A stretch of 64,000 nt of DNA from BM003 sp963699835 (GCA_963699835.1 CAVOVJ010000003.1:62001-126000), one strand, 5' to 3'. Shown: positions 35,444 to 44,860, counted from the stretch's first letter. Translations and numbers: made by a program. Notes: generated by a model from the letters alone, not told the origin.

Positions 35444-36775
35444 TCAATCCAGAAACCGCAGCACCAGTTTGTGCATATCGACGCGTGCATTGATGCGCGC
35501 GCACAGCAAGAAGGATCCGATCAGCTTGCGGTGGAGAAACGCCGTCTCCGTCGGCGGCGCATGAAACTCCTCACTGCCTAGCATCATCCCCAGCGCGCGA
35601 TTACGCACCTCGCCGACCAGTTCCGATGCGGCGAAATCGTAGCGACCCCTATGCCGCAGCGGTGCACACGCGAGGTAGAGCAGTTCGAGAATGCGCGCCG
35701 CGTGTTCGTCCGAGGCATCGGCATGGATATATCCGATCGCTGTGGCAGCGGCGTACAGCGCCGCGTCGTTGCCCTCGATGATGGCGCGGGTGATCCGCGC
35801 ATATCTGCGGGTAAATGCCGGGCTGAACTCGCAGGTTGAACCAAAGTCCAGCAGGATGATGTCCTCGGTTTCCGGGTCGAACAGGTAATTTCCAAAGTTC
35901 GGATCGGTCTGCATGCTGCGAAACTCGAACAGTTCGCGAAACAGCAGTTGCTGCAGCCGGGCACCCACACTGTCGCACAGTTTCTGGCTTGCACCGGGTT
36001 GGGTAAGCGTATCGAGCGATTCGCCGCGCATGTAGTCCATCGCCAGCACGTGGCGCGTGGTCAGGTCGCGATGCACCCGCGGTACTCTGAGCCCGGGTGT
36101 ATTGCCGAGCGCCGTGGCATAGCGCTCCGCGAGATCCGCTTCCAGCAGGTAATCGGCTTCGCGGCGGAGCTGGTGTTTCGCCTCTGCAATCAGCCCCGAC
36201 ACGTCCATCTGTTGCGGCAATATCCGCGATACCCTGAGCATGGCGGCCAGGTTGTCGACATCGCTGACGATGCTGCGCGCCACGCCGGGGTACTGGATCT
36301 TCAGGGCCAGTTCGCGTCCGTCGGCGGTCGTGGCGCGATGCACCTGGCCGATCGATGCCGCGGCGACTGGCTGGTAATCAAAGTCTCTGAAGCGCGATTC
36401 CCAGCCGTGTCCGTAGGCCTGCCCGAGAACCCGGCGCAACTGACTGTCGGGCATGCTGTTGCCGGAATCGCGCAGCAGGCCGAGCGCGTCGGCGAACTCA
36501 GGCGGCAGCAGGTCCTTGCCTTCCATCGACATCAGTTGCCCGAGTTTCATCGCGGCGCCGCGCAGACCGGCGAGGTGGCGCGCGAGGCGGCGGGCGTTGG
36601 CCGCGGTCAGAAAGGCGTTACCGGTGCTTTTGTCACCCTGGCCCGCCAGCCGCTTTACGCCCTCGGTGATACCGCCGACGGTGACTTCGCCAGCCAGCAT
36701 GCCGAGGCGCAGCAGTCTTGCTACCCGCGAAGCGGGCACGCGGGTCTGGCGTCCGTTGCTCTTGGCGTTACCCAT
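35444..36775 (-). CDS. AarF/ABC1/UbiB-family atypical kinase
   Basis: A 443-residue protein of the ADCK/UbiB family. Family marks are present: AAMKLGQLMSMEG (KxGQ), PVAAASIGQVHRATTADGRE (the Ala-rich loop in place of the Gly-rich loop), ALKIQYPGVARSIVSDVDNL, EADYLLEADLAERYATAL, MQTDPNFGNYLFDPETEDII (catalytic loop with D and N) and LLDFGSTCEF (DFG). UbiB-type proteins support ubiquinone biosynthesis through ATPase activity; this paralogue lacks the C-terminal membrane helices of UbiB and may be a soluble relative. It converges on sbcC and follows its own promoter 58 bases past the kinase gene end. Confidence 0.88.
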   Translation of the reverse strand: MGNAKSNGRQTRVPASRVARLLRLGMLAGEVTVGGITEGVKRLAGQGDKSTGNAFLTAANARRLARHLAGLRGAAMKLGQLMSMEGKDLLPPEFADALGLLRDSGNSMPDSQLRRVLGQAYGHGWESRFRDFDYQPVAAASIGQVHRATTADGRELALKIQYPGVARSIVSDVDNLAAMLRVSRILPQQMDVSGLIAEAKHQLRREADYLLEADLAERYATALGNTPGLRVPRVHRDLTTRHVLAMDYMRGESLDTLTQPGASQKLCDSVGARLQQLLFRELFEFRSMQTDPNFGNYLFDPETEDIILLDFGSTCEFSPAFTRRYARITRAIIEGNDAALYAAATAIGYIHADASDEHAARILELLYLACAPLRHRGRYDFAASELVGEVRNRALGMMLGSEEFHAPPTETAFLHRKLIGSFLLCARINARVDMHKLVLRFLD

Positions 36776-36833
36776 TGCAGATCATGGCCGTGATCGAGAG
36801 ACGCAAAGAGTACCCGGCGGCGGCCGGAAAAGC

Positions 36834-38180
36834 TCAGACTTTGCGCGGCAGGCTCAGGCGGATGCTGAGGCCGCCTTCGGCGCGGTTCGTCGCGACGATC
36901 TGTCCGCCGTGGGTTCGTGCGACCCGCGCGGCGATGGCGAGCCCGACCCCCTCGCCGCCGCTGTGCCGCTCGCGCGCATCGCCAACCCGATGAAACGGCT
37001 CGAATATCTGCTCGAGTTCGGACTCCGGCACGCCGGGTCCGCGGTCCGCAATTTCGACGATCGCGGTGTCGTCGTCAATTACCTTGACCTCGACCCGGGT
37101 TTGCGGCGCGGTATAGATGGCGGCGTTGCGCAGCACGTTTTCCAGCGCGCTGGCGAGTAGCGCGGGATCGGCCAGTACCGCGATACCGGCAGGCAGGTCG
37201 GTTGCAATTTCCACCCCGCGTGCGTCGGCCTCCAGGCGGGTGTCGGCGACGACCTTCATTACGAGCTCGGACAGGTCGGTTTCCTGCAGTTCCGGCGGCA
37301 TGCTGCCGCTCTCGAGCCGCACGAGTCCAAGAATCTGTCCTATTAACGCGTCCAGGCGGTCGGCCTCGCGTGCGATCCGATCCAGTTCGCCGGCGGCGGC
37401 CGGGGTTTTGCGTCGCGCCAGTTCAAGCGCGAGTTGCATGCGTGCCAGCGGTGAGCGCAACTCGTGCGAGATGTCGCGCAGCATTCGCTTTTGCGTGGCG
37501 GCGCTCTCCTGCAGCGCGGTCGCCATACGGTCGAAATCACGCGCGAGTTTGCCGATTTCGTCGCGGCGGTGACCGATCTCCCGGCCTGGGCGCACCGCGA
37601 GCTGGCCGTGCGCCAATTCCTGGGTCGCGGACTGCAATTGCCGCAGCGGCCGGCTCAGGTAGCGCGCCAGCAGCCAGCAGGCAACCCCGCTTACGAGCAG
37701 TGCGACCAGCAGGACGGTCAGCGGGACGCCGGGTAGCTGCAGAATCCCGAATCGCTCGGGTCGTCGGGGCAGCGTCAACACCGTATACAGCTCGCCGTTC
37801 GGACCAACCAGTTGCGATGCGGGGCGCGCCATGCGCAGGCCTTTTGGCGGATAGCGCTCGCCGCGGGAAAACCGGCGAATCCGCTGCAGCGCCCGGGCAG
37901 GGACTTCGCGCTTCAGCAACTCCAGGCCCTGCGGATCGATGACGTAGATATCCACGCCGGGCAACGCGCGCGCGTGCTTGCGCAGCCACTTCTCGAGATC
38001 GCCACGGCCGCCCTCGCGCAGCGTTGCGGCAGCCTCGGTGAGCAGCCGGGTCGGGTCGATGTCGCGTGCGGCGTCGATGCGGCGTTCAACAATTGCCGCG
38101 CTCGCGACGATGGCGATCAGCGTGATAAGTGTCATCGCTGTCCAGAAAGACAGGAAGATCCTGGTAAAAAGCGATTGCAC
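36834..38180 (-). CDS. Sensor histidine kinase, CpxA-like
   Basis: About 448 residues, starting at GTG 38180 (VQSLFTRIFLSFWTAMTLIT), 5 bases after the response regulator stop. Two transmembrane helices (residues about 8-28 and 160-182) flank a periplasmic sensor region. A HAMP linker (RYLSRPLRQLQSATQELAHG) leads to HisKA (MLRDISHELRSPLARMQLAL, phospho-His near 240) and HATPase (LENVLRNAAIYT, DRGPGVPESELEQIFEPF, GGEGVGLAIA). The architecture and its gene partners fit the CpxA envelope-stress sensor. The longer frame to 38474 runs through the regulator gene and is not used. Confidence 0.88.
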   Translation of the reverse strand: MQSLFTRIFLSFWTAMTLITLIAIVASAAIVERRIDAARDIDPTRLLTEAAATLREGGRGDLEKWLRKHARALPGVDIYVIDPQGLELLKREVPARALQRIRRFSRGERYPPKGLRMARPASQLVGPNGELYTVLTLPRRPERFGILQLPGVPLTVLLVALLVSGVACWLLARYLSRPLRQLQSATQELAHGQLAVRPGREIGHRRDEIGKLARDFDRMATALQESAATQKRMLRDISHELRSPLARMQLALELARRKTPAAAGELDRIAREADRLDALIGQILGLVRLESGSMPPELQETDLSELVMKVVADTRLEADARGVEIATDLPAGIAVLADPALLASALENVLRNAAIYTAPQTRVEVKVIDDDTAIVEIADRGPGVPESELEQIFEPFHRVGDARERHSGGEGVGLAIAARVARTHGGQIVATNRAEGGLSIRLSLPRKV

Positions 38181-38185
38181 GCCGC

Positions 38186-38914
38186 CTATCTCTTGCGCGG
38201 TACGCGCAACTGGTAGCCAACCCCGCGGGCGCTCGCGATCCTGCTCTCGCCATCGGCGGCGGGGCCGAGTTTGCGGCGCAGGTTCGAGATATGGGTATCG
38301 AGACTCCGGTCGAAGGGGCTGTAGCGGCGGCCCAGGCCCTGTTCGTAGAGCTGGTCCTTGTCGACAATGTCGCCGCCGCGGCGCGCGAGTATTTCCAACA
38401 GGCGAAACTCGGCCCCGGTCAATGCGATGCTGAGCTCGCCGACGCGGACATCGCGTGAAGCGGTATCGATGCAAATGTCGCCGATGGTGAGCTCGTCTTT
38501 ATCATCGTTCGCGCTTTCCGCCGTGCGCCGCAGAATGGCCCGCAGCCGCGCGCTCAGCTCGCGCGGGTTGAACGGTTTCGGCAAATAGTCGTCAGCGCCG
38601 AGTTCGAGGCCGACAATACGGTCGACATCGTCACCCCTGGCGGTAAGCATCAGCACCGGGACTCGCGACGTCTTGCGCAGCTCGCGCAGGACGTCGGTGC
38701 CGGTAAGCTTCGGCAACATCACGTCGAGTATCACGATATCGAAAGAGGTCGATGCAAGCGTCTCGAGGGCGCTTGCGCCGTCGTGCACCATACTGACGAA
38801 ATAGCCTTCCGGGCTCAGATATTCGTCTAGCATCGCGCACAGTTCTTCGTCATCGTCGACAACAAGCAATCTGTGGAGTGGCGCATCCGCCATTTTTAAT
38901 ACTGCCGCGTTCAT
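38186..38914 (-). CDS. OmpR-family response regulator, CpxR-like
   Basis: A 242-residue transcription factor. Receiver: LLVVDDDEELCAMLDEYLSP, acceptor Asp in IVILDVMLPKLTGTDVL, Thr in LMLTARGDD, Lys in YLPKPFNPREL. The OmpR-type winged helix (ISIALTGAEFRLLEILARRG-like region to HISNLRRKLGP) ends ARGVGYQLRVPRKR. It lies immediately upstream of the kinase gene and diverges from a CpxP/Spy-like gene, the same arrangement as cpxP-cpxRA in enterobacteria. No clear GTAAA repeat box is seen in the shared 141-base promoter region. Confidence 0.9.
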   Translation of the reverse strand: MNAAVLKMADAPLHRLLVVDDDEELCAMLDEYLSPEGYFVSMVHDGASALETLASTSFDIVILDVMLPKLTGTDVLRELRKTSRVPVLMLTARGDDVDRIVGLELGADDYLPKPFNPRELSARLRAILRRTAESANDDKDELTIGDICIDTASRDVRVGELSIALTGAEFRLLEILARRGGDIVDKDQLYEQGLGRRYSPFDRSLDTHISNLRRKLGPAADGESRIASARGVGYQLRVPRKR

Positions 38915-39055
38915 TCAGGGCGAAGTCTATTGTGTTTTCGAATGCCGGCCACGGCAACTTGACGATTCTTCACATTGCTTGACCGGAGCTTGGCAGTGCT
39001 TTGCAACCAACTGCCTACACTGTGAGCCGTGGGTTGACGATGAAAGGAGACGGCG

Positions 39056-39538
39056 ATGCGAGGGAAATTTCTTTATGCAGCGAGTGCAGTGGTTCTGGCA
39101 TCGAGCCTGGCACTGCCGGCAGGCGTGGTGCTGGGCCATCCGGATTTTGGCGCCGGTGCGCCGGTCCATGGGATGCACCGGATGGAAAAGCTCGATCGAC
39201 TGGACCTTACCGACGCCCAGCGTGACACGATACGCGACATATTGACCGCGGAACGCGCGAGTCTGAGCAAGCAACGACGCGCAACGCATGACGATCTGCG
39301 CGCGCTGCGGGCGATGGCGCCGGACGATCCCGACTATTTTGCGGCCGTTGAAGAGGCCGCGGCGCAGTCCGCCGAGATGGCCCGCGAACGGGTGCTGCAA
39401 ATGGGACGCGTCCGCTACCGGATCTACACCGAGGCCGGTTTGAGCGAGGCGCAGAAGCAACAGCTCGATTCCGCCCGCGAACACCGTCGCGAACGCCTGA
39501 CCGAACGCGCCGGATCGGACGCCGATCAGGACCTCTGA
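39056..39538 (+). CDS. Periplasmic CpxP/Spy-family protein (LTxxQ motif)
   Basis: A 160-residue exported protein starting MRGKFLYAASAVVLASSLAL with a signal peptide cleaved near VVLGHPDFG. The mature part is a helical hairpin with two LTxxQ-type motifs: RLDLTDAQRDTIRDIL and AGLSEAQKQQLDSARE. CpxP/Spy proteins are ATP-independent chaperones and CpxP also inhibits CpxA. It is divergent to the CpxRA-like pair, so it is probably both a target and feedback regulator. ATG is preceded by AAAGGAGA. A terminator follows at 39571. Confidence 0.85.
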   Translation: MRGKFLYAASAVVLASSLALPAGVVLGHPDFGAGAPVHGMHRMEKLDRLDLTDAQRDTIRDILTAERASLSKQRRATHDDLRALRAMAPDDPDYFAAVEEAAAQSAEMARERVLQMGRVRYRIYTEAGLSEAQKQQLDSAREHRRERLTERAGSDADQDL

Positions 39539-39570
39539 ATCCCCCTGGGACTGCACCTCAGTCCTCCCTT

Positions 39571-39603
39571 GCCCGGCAGCCTTGCAGGTCGCCGGGCTTT
39601 TTT
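39571..39603 (+). terminator. Rho-independent terminator after the CpxP-like gene
   Basis: Stem GCCCGGC / GCCGGGC (7 bp, 13-base loop) followed directly by TTTTTT at 39598-39603. It lies 33 bases after the stop codon. Confidence 0.85.
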
Positions 39604-39808
39604 ATGTCAAATGCGGCACCAGGCTGCGACGGTGGGGCGAGACGGCGTCTCCGGCTGATTGCTGCAAGGTGTCCGTGACCTGGCCGGCCGCGGCCAGCGC
39701 CGGATCGGAGCGACTTTTTGCTGCCCAACCCTTGGGCCGGCGGCGGTGTGGAAGTAGACTTGTCGCGCCGTCCGCGAACGGCAAGGTTGAAACAGGGAGA
39801 ATTTGGTC

Positions 39809-40216
39809 ATGGCAAAGAAAATTGAGGAAATCGAAGGCATCGGTCCGGACACAGCCGAAAAACTGGCAAAGGCGGACATCAAGACCGTTGAGCAGTTGCT
39901 CGATGCGGCCTGCGATCCGAAAGGGCGCAAGGCGCTCGCGGAGACGACCGGCATCGGCGATGCGCGCATCCTGAAATTCGCCAACCAGGCGGATCTGTTC
40001 CGGGTCAGCGGCGTGTCAACACAATACGCCGAGCTGCTGGAAGCCGCCGGTGTCGATACGGTGAAGGAACTGGCCCAGCGCAATGCAGAGAACCTCGCCG
40101 CCAAAATGGCGGAGGTCAACGAAGAGAAAAACCTGGTACGCCAGGCGCCGGCGCCGGCCACGGTTGCCGATTGGGTCGAGCAGGCGAAAAACCTGCCGGG
40201 TAAGATGACCTATTAG
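39809..40216 (+). CDS. DUF4332 / helix-hairpin-helix protein
   Basis: A 135-residue cytosolic protein starting MAKKIEEIEGIGPDTAEKLA (AGGGAG 11-16 bases upstream). Two helix-hairpin-helix units (IEGIGPDTAEKLAKADIKTV and VSGVSTQYAELLEAAGVDTV), each with the GIGP/GVST hairpin, make up the DUF4332 fold. The C-terminus LNPGK-like tail (AKNLPGKMTY) is short. Such proteins may bind DNA non-specifically through the hairpins; the actual role is unknown. Flanked by a convergent hairpin and the TonB-domain gene. Confidence 0.82.
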   Translation: MAKKIEEIEGIGPDTAEKLAKADIKTVEQLLDAACDPKGRKALAETTGIGDARILKFANQADLFRVSGVSTQYAELLEAAGVDTVKELAQRNAENLAAKMAEVNEEKNLVRQAPAPATVADWVEQAKNLPGKMTY

Positions 40217-40234
40217 TCTGCCAGAGATTTGCGC

Positions 40235-40259
40235 ATGGCCGGCGCGATCGGCCGGCCAT
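40235..40259. terminator. Hairpin between convergent genes
   Basis: Perfect 9-bp stem ATGGCCGGC / GCCGGCCAT with a 7-base loop, between the ends of the DUF4332 gene and the TonB-domain gene. No T-run follows, so its terminator function is uncertain. Confidence 0.45.
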
Positions 40260-40272
40260 GGCGCAGGTTTCG

Positions 40273-41628
40273 TCAGCTGTCGAAGCTGAAGCTGACCCTT
40301 ACCCCGACCCGCTGTTGGATGACCCGGCCCTGGTATTCGCGCGGTTTGAACCGCCACTTCGACACGGCCTGGCGTGTCGCGGACTCGAAGTAGCCTTTGT
40401 CGCTGACATCGATTACCTCGATTTCCTCGGGTCTGCCGTCCTCGGAGACGGTGAACTGCACATCGGCCCATCCCGAAACCTGTTCACGCGCGGCGCGCTT
40501 CGGGTACCGCGGTTCCACGAATTTGACGATCTCCAGTTCTTCCATCGGAATAACGCGCTTGCTCTCAGCATCGATCCGGCGCTGCACTACCTGGGCCTGG
40601 ACTGACGCTACTGTCGGGTTTTGCGGATCGATTCCGGTGACATAGGCGAGCCATTTCTCGGTATCGGCGATGTTGCCGGCGTTAAAGCTGGCGCTTGCTT
40701 TCTCGAGCATGGCTTCGGCCAGGTCGTTGCGGAATGCATTGAGATCGGCATCGCCGGGCGCAAGGCTGGCGATTTCCTCGTAGTAAAACAGGGCGCTGTC
40801 CGATCGCGGCTCGACCAGCTTGTCGCTGGCGAGGCGGGCGAGTGCGCTGACAAACAGTTCGTCAGTCGGGTCTTTTTCGGGTTCGGCCGGTTGCGCGGCC
40901 GGTTTGGGCGCCGCCTTCGCCGGTGCTGCCTTTTTCGGCGCCGGCTTGGCGGGACTCGGTTTGCTGACGGCGGCGACGACCGGCGCCGGCTCGACCGTCT
41001 CGGCTGCGGTGCGTGCCTCGTCGAGGCGCGCTCGGGTGGCGCTGAGCAGTTCGGGTTCGCTTGCGCTGAACTGCGCCGCCTGATCGAGCATCGCCGCGGC
41101 GTCGTCAAATCGTTCGTTCTCGATCAGCCGTCCCGCCCGCTCGCTGAGTTCGGTTTGCCGATCGACAAGCAACTGGCGCACGGCAAAAGTCTGGGTGCTC
41201 GTCGGCGCCGCCTGTTGCAGCGACTCGTAGGCACCGAGCGCGGCACCAATGTTTCCCGCAGCCAGCGCCGTTTCGGACGAAAGTGCGACGCTGTCGAGAA
41301 CCCGTTCCATGCCGTCGAGAGCGGCCTCGTTGTCAGGTTCGGTGGCTAGCACCCGTTTGAAATAGTCCAGGGCGCAGTTGCCTTCCGGCTGCAACAGTTG
41401 CCCGGCTTCCATGGCCAGACGGGCGAGTCCGAGCAATGCCTGGTTGTCCTGTGCCTCGGCGATTTCCGCAGCCTGTTGTGCCGCGGGCGGGATAGTATCG
41501 AGCCCTGGCGCGGACGCCAGTTCCGCGTCTTCGCCGCCGACGAAAAACCACGTTCCCGCGACCCCGGCCAGCAGGACGACCGCCACGATGATCAGCATGT
41601 CGATGGGATTTTTGCTGGTTGCCTCCAT
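40273..41628 (-). CDS. Membrane-anchored TonB C-terminal domain protein with repeat-rich linker
   Basis: A 451-residue protein. One N-terminal transmembrane helix (DMLIIVAVVLLAGVAGTWFF) is followed by helical repeat-like segments (about residues 50-210), a Lys/Pro/Ala-rich stretch (SKPSPAKPAPKKAAPAKAAP) at about 225-250, more helical repeats, and a TonB C-terminal domain (EPRYPKRAAREQVSGWADVQ ... ATRQAVSKWRFKP) at about 370-451. TonB proteins transmit energy from ExbBD to outer-membrane receptors, but this one is unusual: the helical repeats are long and no ExbB/ExbD genes are near. It is the last gene of a three-gene operon after a sensor kinase and a response regulator. Confidence 0.8.
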   Translation of the reverse strand: MEATSKNPIDMLIIVAVVLLAGVAGTWFFVGGEDAELASAPGLDTIPPAAQQAAEIAEAQDNQALLGLARLAMEAGQLLQPEGNCALDYFKRVLATEPDNEAALDGMERVLDSVALSSETALAAGNIGAALGAYESLQQAAPTSTQTFAVRQLLVDRQTELSERAGRLIENERFDDAAAMLDQAAQFSASEPELLSATRARLDEARTAAETVEPAPVVAAVSKPSPAKPAPKKAAPAKAAPKPAAQPAEPEKDPTDELFVSALARLASDKLVEPRSDSALFYYEEIASLAPGDADLNAFRNDLAEAMLEKASASFNAGNIADTEKWLAYVTGIDPQNPTVASVQAQVVQRRIDAESKRVIPMEELEIVKFVEPRYPKRAAREQVSGWADVQFTVSEDGRPEEIEVIDVSDKGYFESATRQAVSKWRFKPREYQGRVIQQRVGVRVSFSFDS

Positions 41629-41647
41629 GAAATTCCTCGCTCGACGA

Positions 41648-43030
41648 TCAGGAGTGGGTGGCCCAGAGCCGGCTCATGTTGCGAAGCCGATCCAGGAAAC
41701 TACGAAATGCTCCGCGAACATGCTCGTCGCCTTCTTTCTGCCTGACGGCATAGCGACGGGCCAGCTCCGGATACTTCTTCAACTGGAGATGTTTCTGCGT
41801 CGCCGCCCTGACCGTCATCGTGAACGTGCCGGCGGCTAGCGGTTTTTGCAGGAAGCGGTAGATCTGTCCGTAGTTGATCAGGTTGACCAGGCCGACGGTG
41901 TCGCGATGCTCGCCGATCACGATCGTCACCAGTTCCGGCAAATGCGATTTCAGTGCGTTGACCATGGTCTCGATGACTTCGAGGTCTTCCGAGATGTCGG
42001 TCACCAGTACGCCCGGACGGGTGGCTTTCAAGAGCTTGGTAACGGACACGATGTTGCCAGCGCCAACAACCATGTAACGCTCGCCTACCATCTCGCGGAT
42101 GTCGTCGATGGTCGCCTTGTCCTCGGAGAAAACCAGTACGCCGATCTTGTCCTCGATACCGGCGGCAATCGCGGCGGGCACCGGAGAGTTATCCTCGGTT
42201 TCTTCGGCGATGACGGATGCGGAATCGCCCTCGAGCACGATCGTGATCGCGTCCGGGTCGTCGTCGCTTTTGCCGGACTCCCTATGCAATGCCCCGGGCA
42301 GGAATTCGTCCGGTGCGCTGCGGCCAGTGTTGCTGCTGCTCTGCTGCGCCGCTGGGTCGAATCCTTCCGCGTCGGATTCCATGGCCGCCTCGCAAGAAGT
42401 CTCGAGAACGATTTCCTCGCCGGCGCTGCTGTCGTCGGCGGCAAAACTGAGCGGTTCGGCGGCCGCGTGCGCAGCCTCCCCGATCGACGCGTTTTCAGCC
42501 TCGACCAGCGCGAGCACGTCGGTCGTCGTTTCTTCCTCGATCACGCTGAGAGAAATTGCCGGTTCGGGACGCGGCGCTTCGACCGGTTCCGGGGTCGGCG
42601 CTTCGACCGGCGCGGCTTCGAGCGCCGCGATCATGTCCTGGTCGCGGGAGATATCGATCGCCTGCTGTATGGTCTCGCGAAGTTCCTCCGGGGCGCACGG
42701 CTTGGTCAGGAAGCGGAATACCTCGGCATCATTGATCGACGATTCGATCGCGTCGAGATCCGCGTAACCGGTCAGCAGTATCCTGACGGTGCGCGGCGAA
42801 GTGTCGCGCGCTTTGGACAGTACTTCGGTGCCCTGCATTTCGGGCATGCGCTGGTCCGCAACGATGACGTCGATTTCGTGCTCTTCGAGCATCGCCAGCG
42901 CCTCGGAACCAAGAGTAGTCAGGTGGAGGTCGTATTCGCGCCGAAACCGTACCCGCATCGAGTTGAGAACCCGCTGCTCGTCGTCGACGAAAACGACTTT
43001 GGGTTTTTTCTGTTGTGCGTTGCCTGACAT
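41648..43030 (-). CDS. Response regulator with two receiver-like domains
   Basis: A 460-residue regulator. The first receiver is at residues about 10-130 (VVFVDDEQRVLNSMRVRFRR, acceptor Asp in VIVADQRMPEMQG, LLTGYAD, FLTKPCAPEEL). An acidic, Ala/Glu-rich linker follows (about 145-290). A second receiver-like domain (about 290-410) starts IGVLVFSEDKATIDDIREMV and has VLVTDISED and FLQKPLAAG. No DNA-binding domain is present. The first receiver resembles those of RpfG-type regulators, but no HD-GYP is seen. It lies between the kinase (16 bases upstream) and the TonB-domain gene, so it probably acts by protein-protein contact. Confidence 0.85.
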   Translation of the reverse strand: MSGNAQQKKPKVVFVDDEQRVLNSMRVRFRREYDLHLTTLGSEALAMLEEHEIDVIVADQRMPEMQGTEVLSKARDTSPRTVRILLTGYADLDAIESSINDAEVFRFLTKPCAPEELRETIQQAIDISRDQDMIAALEAAPVEAPTPEPVEAPRPEPAISLSVIEEETTTDVLALVEAENASIGEAAHAAAEPLSFAADDSSAGEEIVLETSCEAAMESDAEGFDPAAQQSSSNTGRSAPDEFLPGALHRESGKSDDDPDAITIVLEGDSASVIAEETEDNSPVPAAIAAGIEDKIGVLVFSEDKATIDDIREMVGERYMVVGAGNIVSVTKLLKATRPGVLVTDISEDLEVIETMVNALKSHLPELVTIVIGEHRDTVGLVNLINYGQIYRFLQKPLAAGTFTMTVRAATQKHLQLKKYPELARRYAVRQKEGDEHVRGAFRSFLDRLRNMSRLWATHS

Positions 43031-43045
43031 GGGCTATTGCCTCTT

Positions 43046-44860
43046 CTAAACGGCGATCGCGACGGCTGGTTCCTGCACGTCGTTTTCCTCGCTGGCTGCC
43101 TGCGCCCGGGTCTGTCGCGGGAGGACGACGGTAAACGCCGAACCCTTGCCGACTTTGGACTCGATCTGCAACTGACCGCCATGCGAGTTGATGATTTTCT
43201 CGACGATCGCCAGTCCGAGACCGGTGCCTTCGCCAACCTGTTTCGTGGTGAAGAACGGATCGCGAATTTTCTCGAGAATGTCCTCCGGAATCCCGCAGCC
43301 GTTGTCCGAGATCGTGACCCGCACGGCTTCGTCGTCCTGGGTCGTGCTGATTGCGATGTCACCCTGGTCCTTGAGTGCCTGCGCGGCATTGGTGATCAGG
43401 TTCAGGAACACCTGGTTGATCTGCGAGGGCGAACAGGTGATTTCGTCAACTTCACCGTACTGCTTGATAATCCGGACCTTGTGTTTCAGCGCGTTCTTTG
43501 CGATCAGCAGCGTTCGGTCGAGCCCTTCGTTGACGTGGTACTTGGCGACCGGCGCGCGATCGAGTCGGCTGAAGTCCTTCAGGCTGAGCGCCATTTCGCT
43601 GAGTTGTTCGAGCCCCTCGATGCTGTCGTTGATCAGTGCTCGGCAGTCCTCGACATCGTCGCCGAGACCATCGTCCTGGAGCTGTTTGTCGATGGTTTTC
43701 AAACCGCTGATGAACGCCTGCTGATCGCGTTCGGGCCCTTTCGCCTTGTCCAGCGTCTCGCGCAGGCCGCCGAGGAACTCCGACAACTGGTCGAGGCGTT
43801 CCTGGATCAGGTCGGCGTTACTGCGCAGATACAAAAGCGGAGTGTTGATTTCGTGACTGATGCCGGCGACCAGTTGTCCCAGCGATGACATCTTTGCCGC
43901 CTGGACCAGCTGTACCTGTGACTCTTTCAGCTCGGACAGGGCGCTGGAGAGTTCCGCGGTACGCGCCTCGACATGGTCCTCGAGGTTCTCGTTGAGCGCC
44001 TCGAGTTCGGCATTGGCGGAATTGAGAATGCGGTAGCTGTGCAGCAACCGGAAGGTCAGGAATGCAAGGGCGGCCAGCATCAGCGCCGCATACACGGACA
44101 GCATGACGCGGTTGCGATCGACCTGCGAGACGCGGGCGTTATAGCGGGCCCGTTCTTTCAGCCACAGCGCCTCCGCCTGGTCGACAAAGTCGGAGTTGAC
44201 GATCTGGTTCCACGCGACATCCACGGCGGGCCGTTCCTGCAACACCACCTCGACTGCACGCAGCAGATTTTGCAGCTGCGGCTGATCGACGGCAGTCAGC
44301 GTGTCGAGCGTGCTCTGCAGGCTTTGCGGATTGATCTGGCTGTTGCTGCGGCCATAGTCGAGCGCGCCGGTGACGAGGATGAAGGCATTCTGCGAGGCGG
44401 CAACGGCACCTTCGCTGCGCAGTTGCTGCACCGTGCGCGCCGAATCGGCACGCAACGAGTCCATTGCGTTGGCGAGCAGGTTTTGATGTTCGACGAACTC
44501 AACGCTGGCCTGCTGCAGACTGTTGGCGCTGGCGACATACGCGGCGAGATTTTTGTCGAGACCGCGGCTGCCCTTGAGATTTTTGACACTGGCCTGCTGG
44601 GTGCTGGCCGCACGCTGGGACTGGTTGAGTCTTTCCAGTACGATTCCGGAGCTGGGTCCGATCAGGCGACCGGCATGGCGCGCGCTGCTGTATTGTTCGA
44701 CGAGCGCGCGATAATCATCGATGCTTGACCTCGTCTGCGTGGCCAACACGTTATGCGCGTGCTGTTCATCGGCGCCGATCGGCCGCGACTGGAAAACCAG
44801 GTAGCCGAACATTACCACTGCGGCGGCGGCCAGAAGAACTGCGAGAATATTACGTACCAT
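43046..44860 (-). CDS. Sensor histidine kinase with long periplasmic domain
   Basis: A 604-residue kinase. Transmembrane helices are at about residues 5-24 and 252-272, enclosing a periplasmic helical sensor of about 220 residues. A coiled coil (NSANAELEALNENLEDHVEA) leads to HisKA (AKMSSLGQLVAGISHEINTP, acceptor His near 340) and HATPase (QINQVFLNLITNAAQALKDQ, DNGCGIPEDILEKIRDPFFT, GEGTGLGLAIV). The Gln/Asn-rich H-box type resembles the HPK4-like kinases. It is the first gene of the operon with the double-receiver regulator and the TonB-domain protein. Signal unknown. Confidence 0.9.
   Translation of the reverse strand: MVRNILAVLLAAAAVVMFGYLVFQSRPIGADEQHAHNVLATQTRSSIDDYRALVEQYSSARHAGRLIGPSSGIVLERLNQSQRAASTQQASVKNLKGSRGLDKNLAAYVASANSLQQASVEFVEHQNLLANAMDSLRADSARTVQQLRSEGAVAASQNAFILVTGALDYGRSNSQINPQSLQSTLDTLTAVDQPQLQNLLRAVEVVLQERPAVDVAWNQIVNSDFVDQAEALWLKERARYNARVSQVDRNRVMLSVYAALMLAALAFLTFRLLHSYRILNSANAELEALNENLEDHVEARTAELSSALSELKESQVQLVQAAKMSSLGQLVAGISHEINTPLLYLRSNADLIQERLDQLSEFLGGLRETLDKAKGPERDQQAFISGLKTIDKQLQDDGLGDDVEDCRALINDSIEGLEQLSEMALSLKDFSRLDRAPVAKYHVNEGLDRTLLIAKNALKHKVRIIKQYGEVDEITCSPSQINQVFLNLITNAAQALKDQGDIAISTTQDDEAVRVTISDNGCGIPEDILEKIRDPFFTTKQVGEGTGLGLAIVEKIINSHGGQLQIESKVGKGSAFTVVLPRQTRAQAASEENDVQEPAVAIAV

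Noticed and set aside
38990..39030. CpxR-binding box (GTAAA repeats) in the shared cpxP/cpxR promoter
   Set aside because: No GTAAA-N5-GTAAA-like pair is visible in 38915-39055; the site in this lineage may differ.
41846..43027. 393-codon plus-strand frame opposite the double-receiver regulator
   Set aside because: Antisense shadow; the minus-strand protein has clear receiver motifs.
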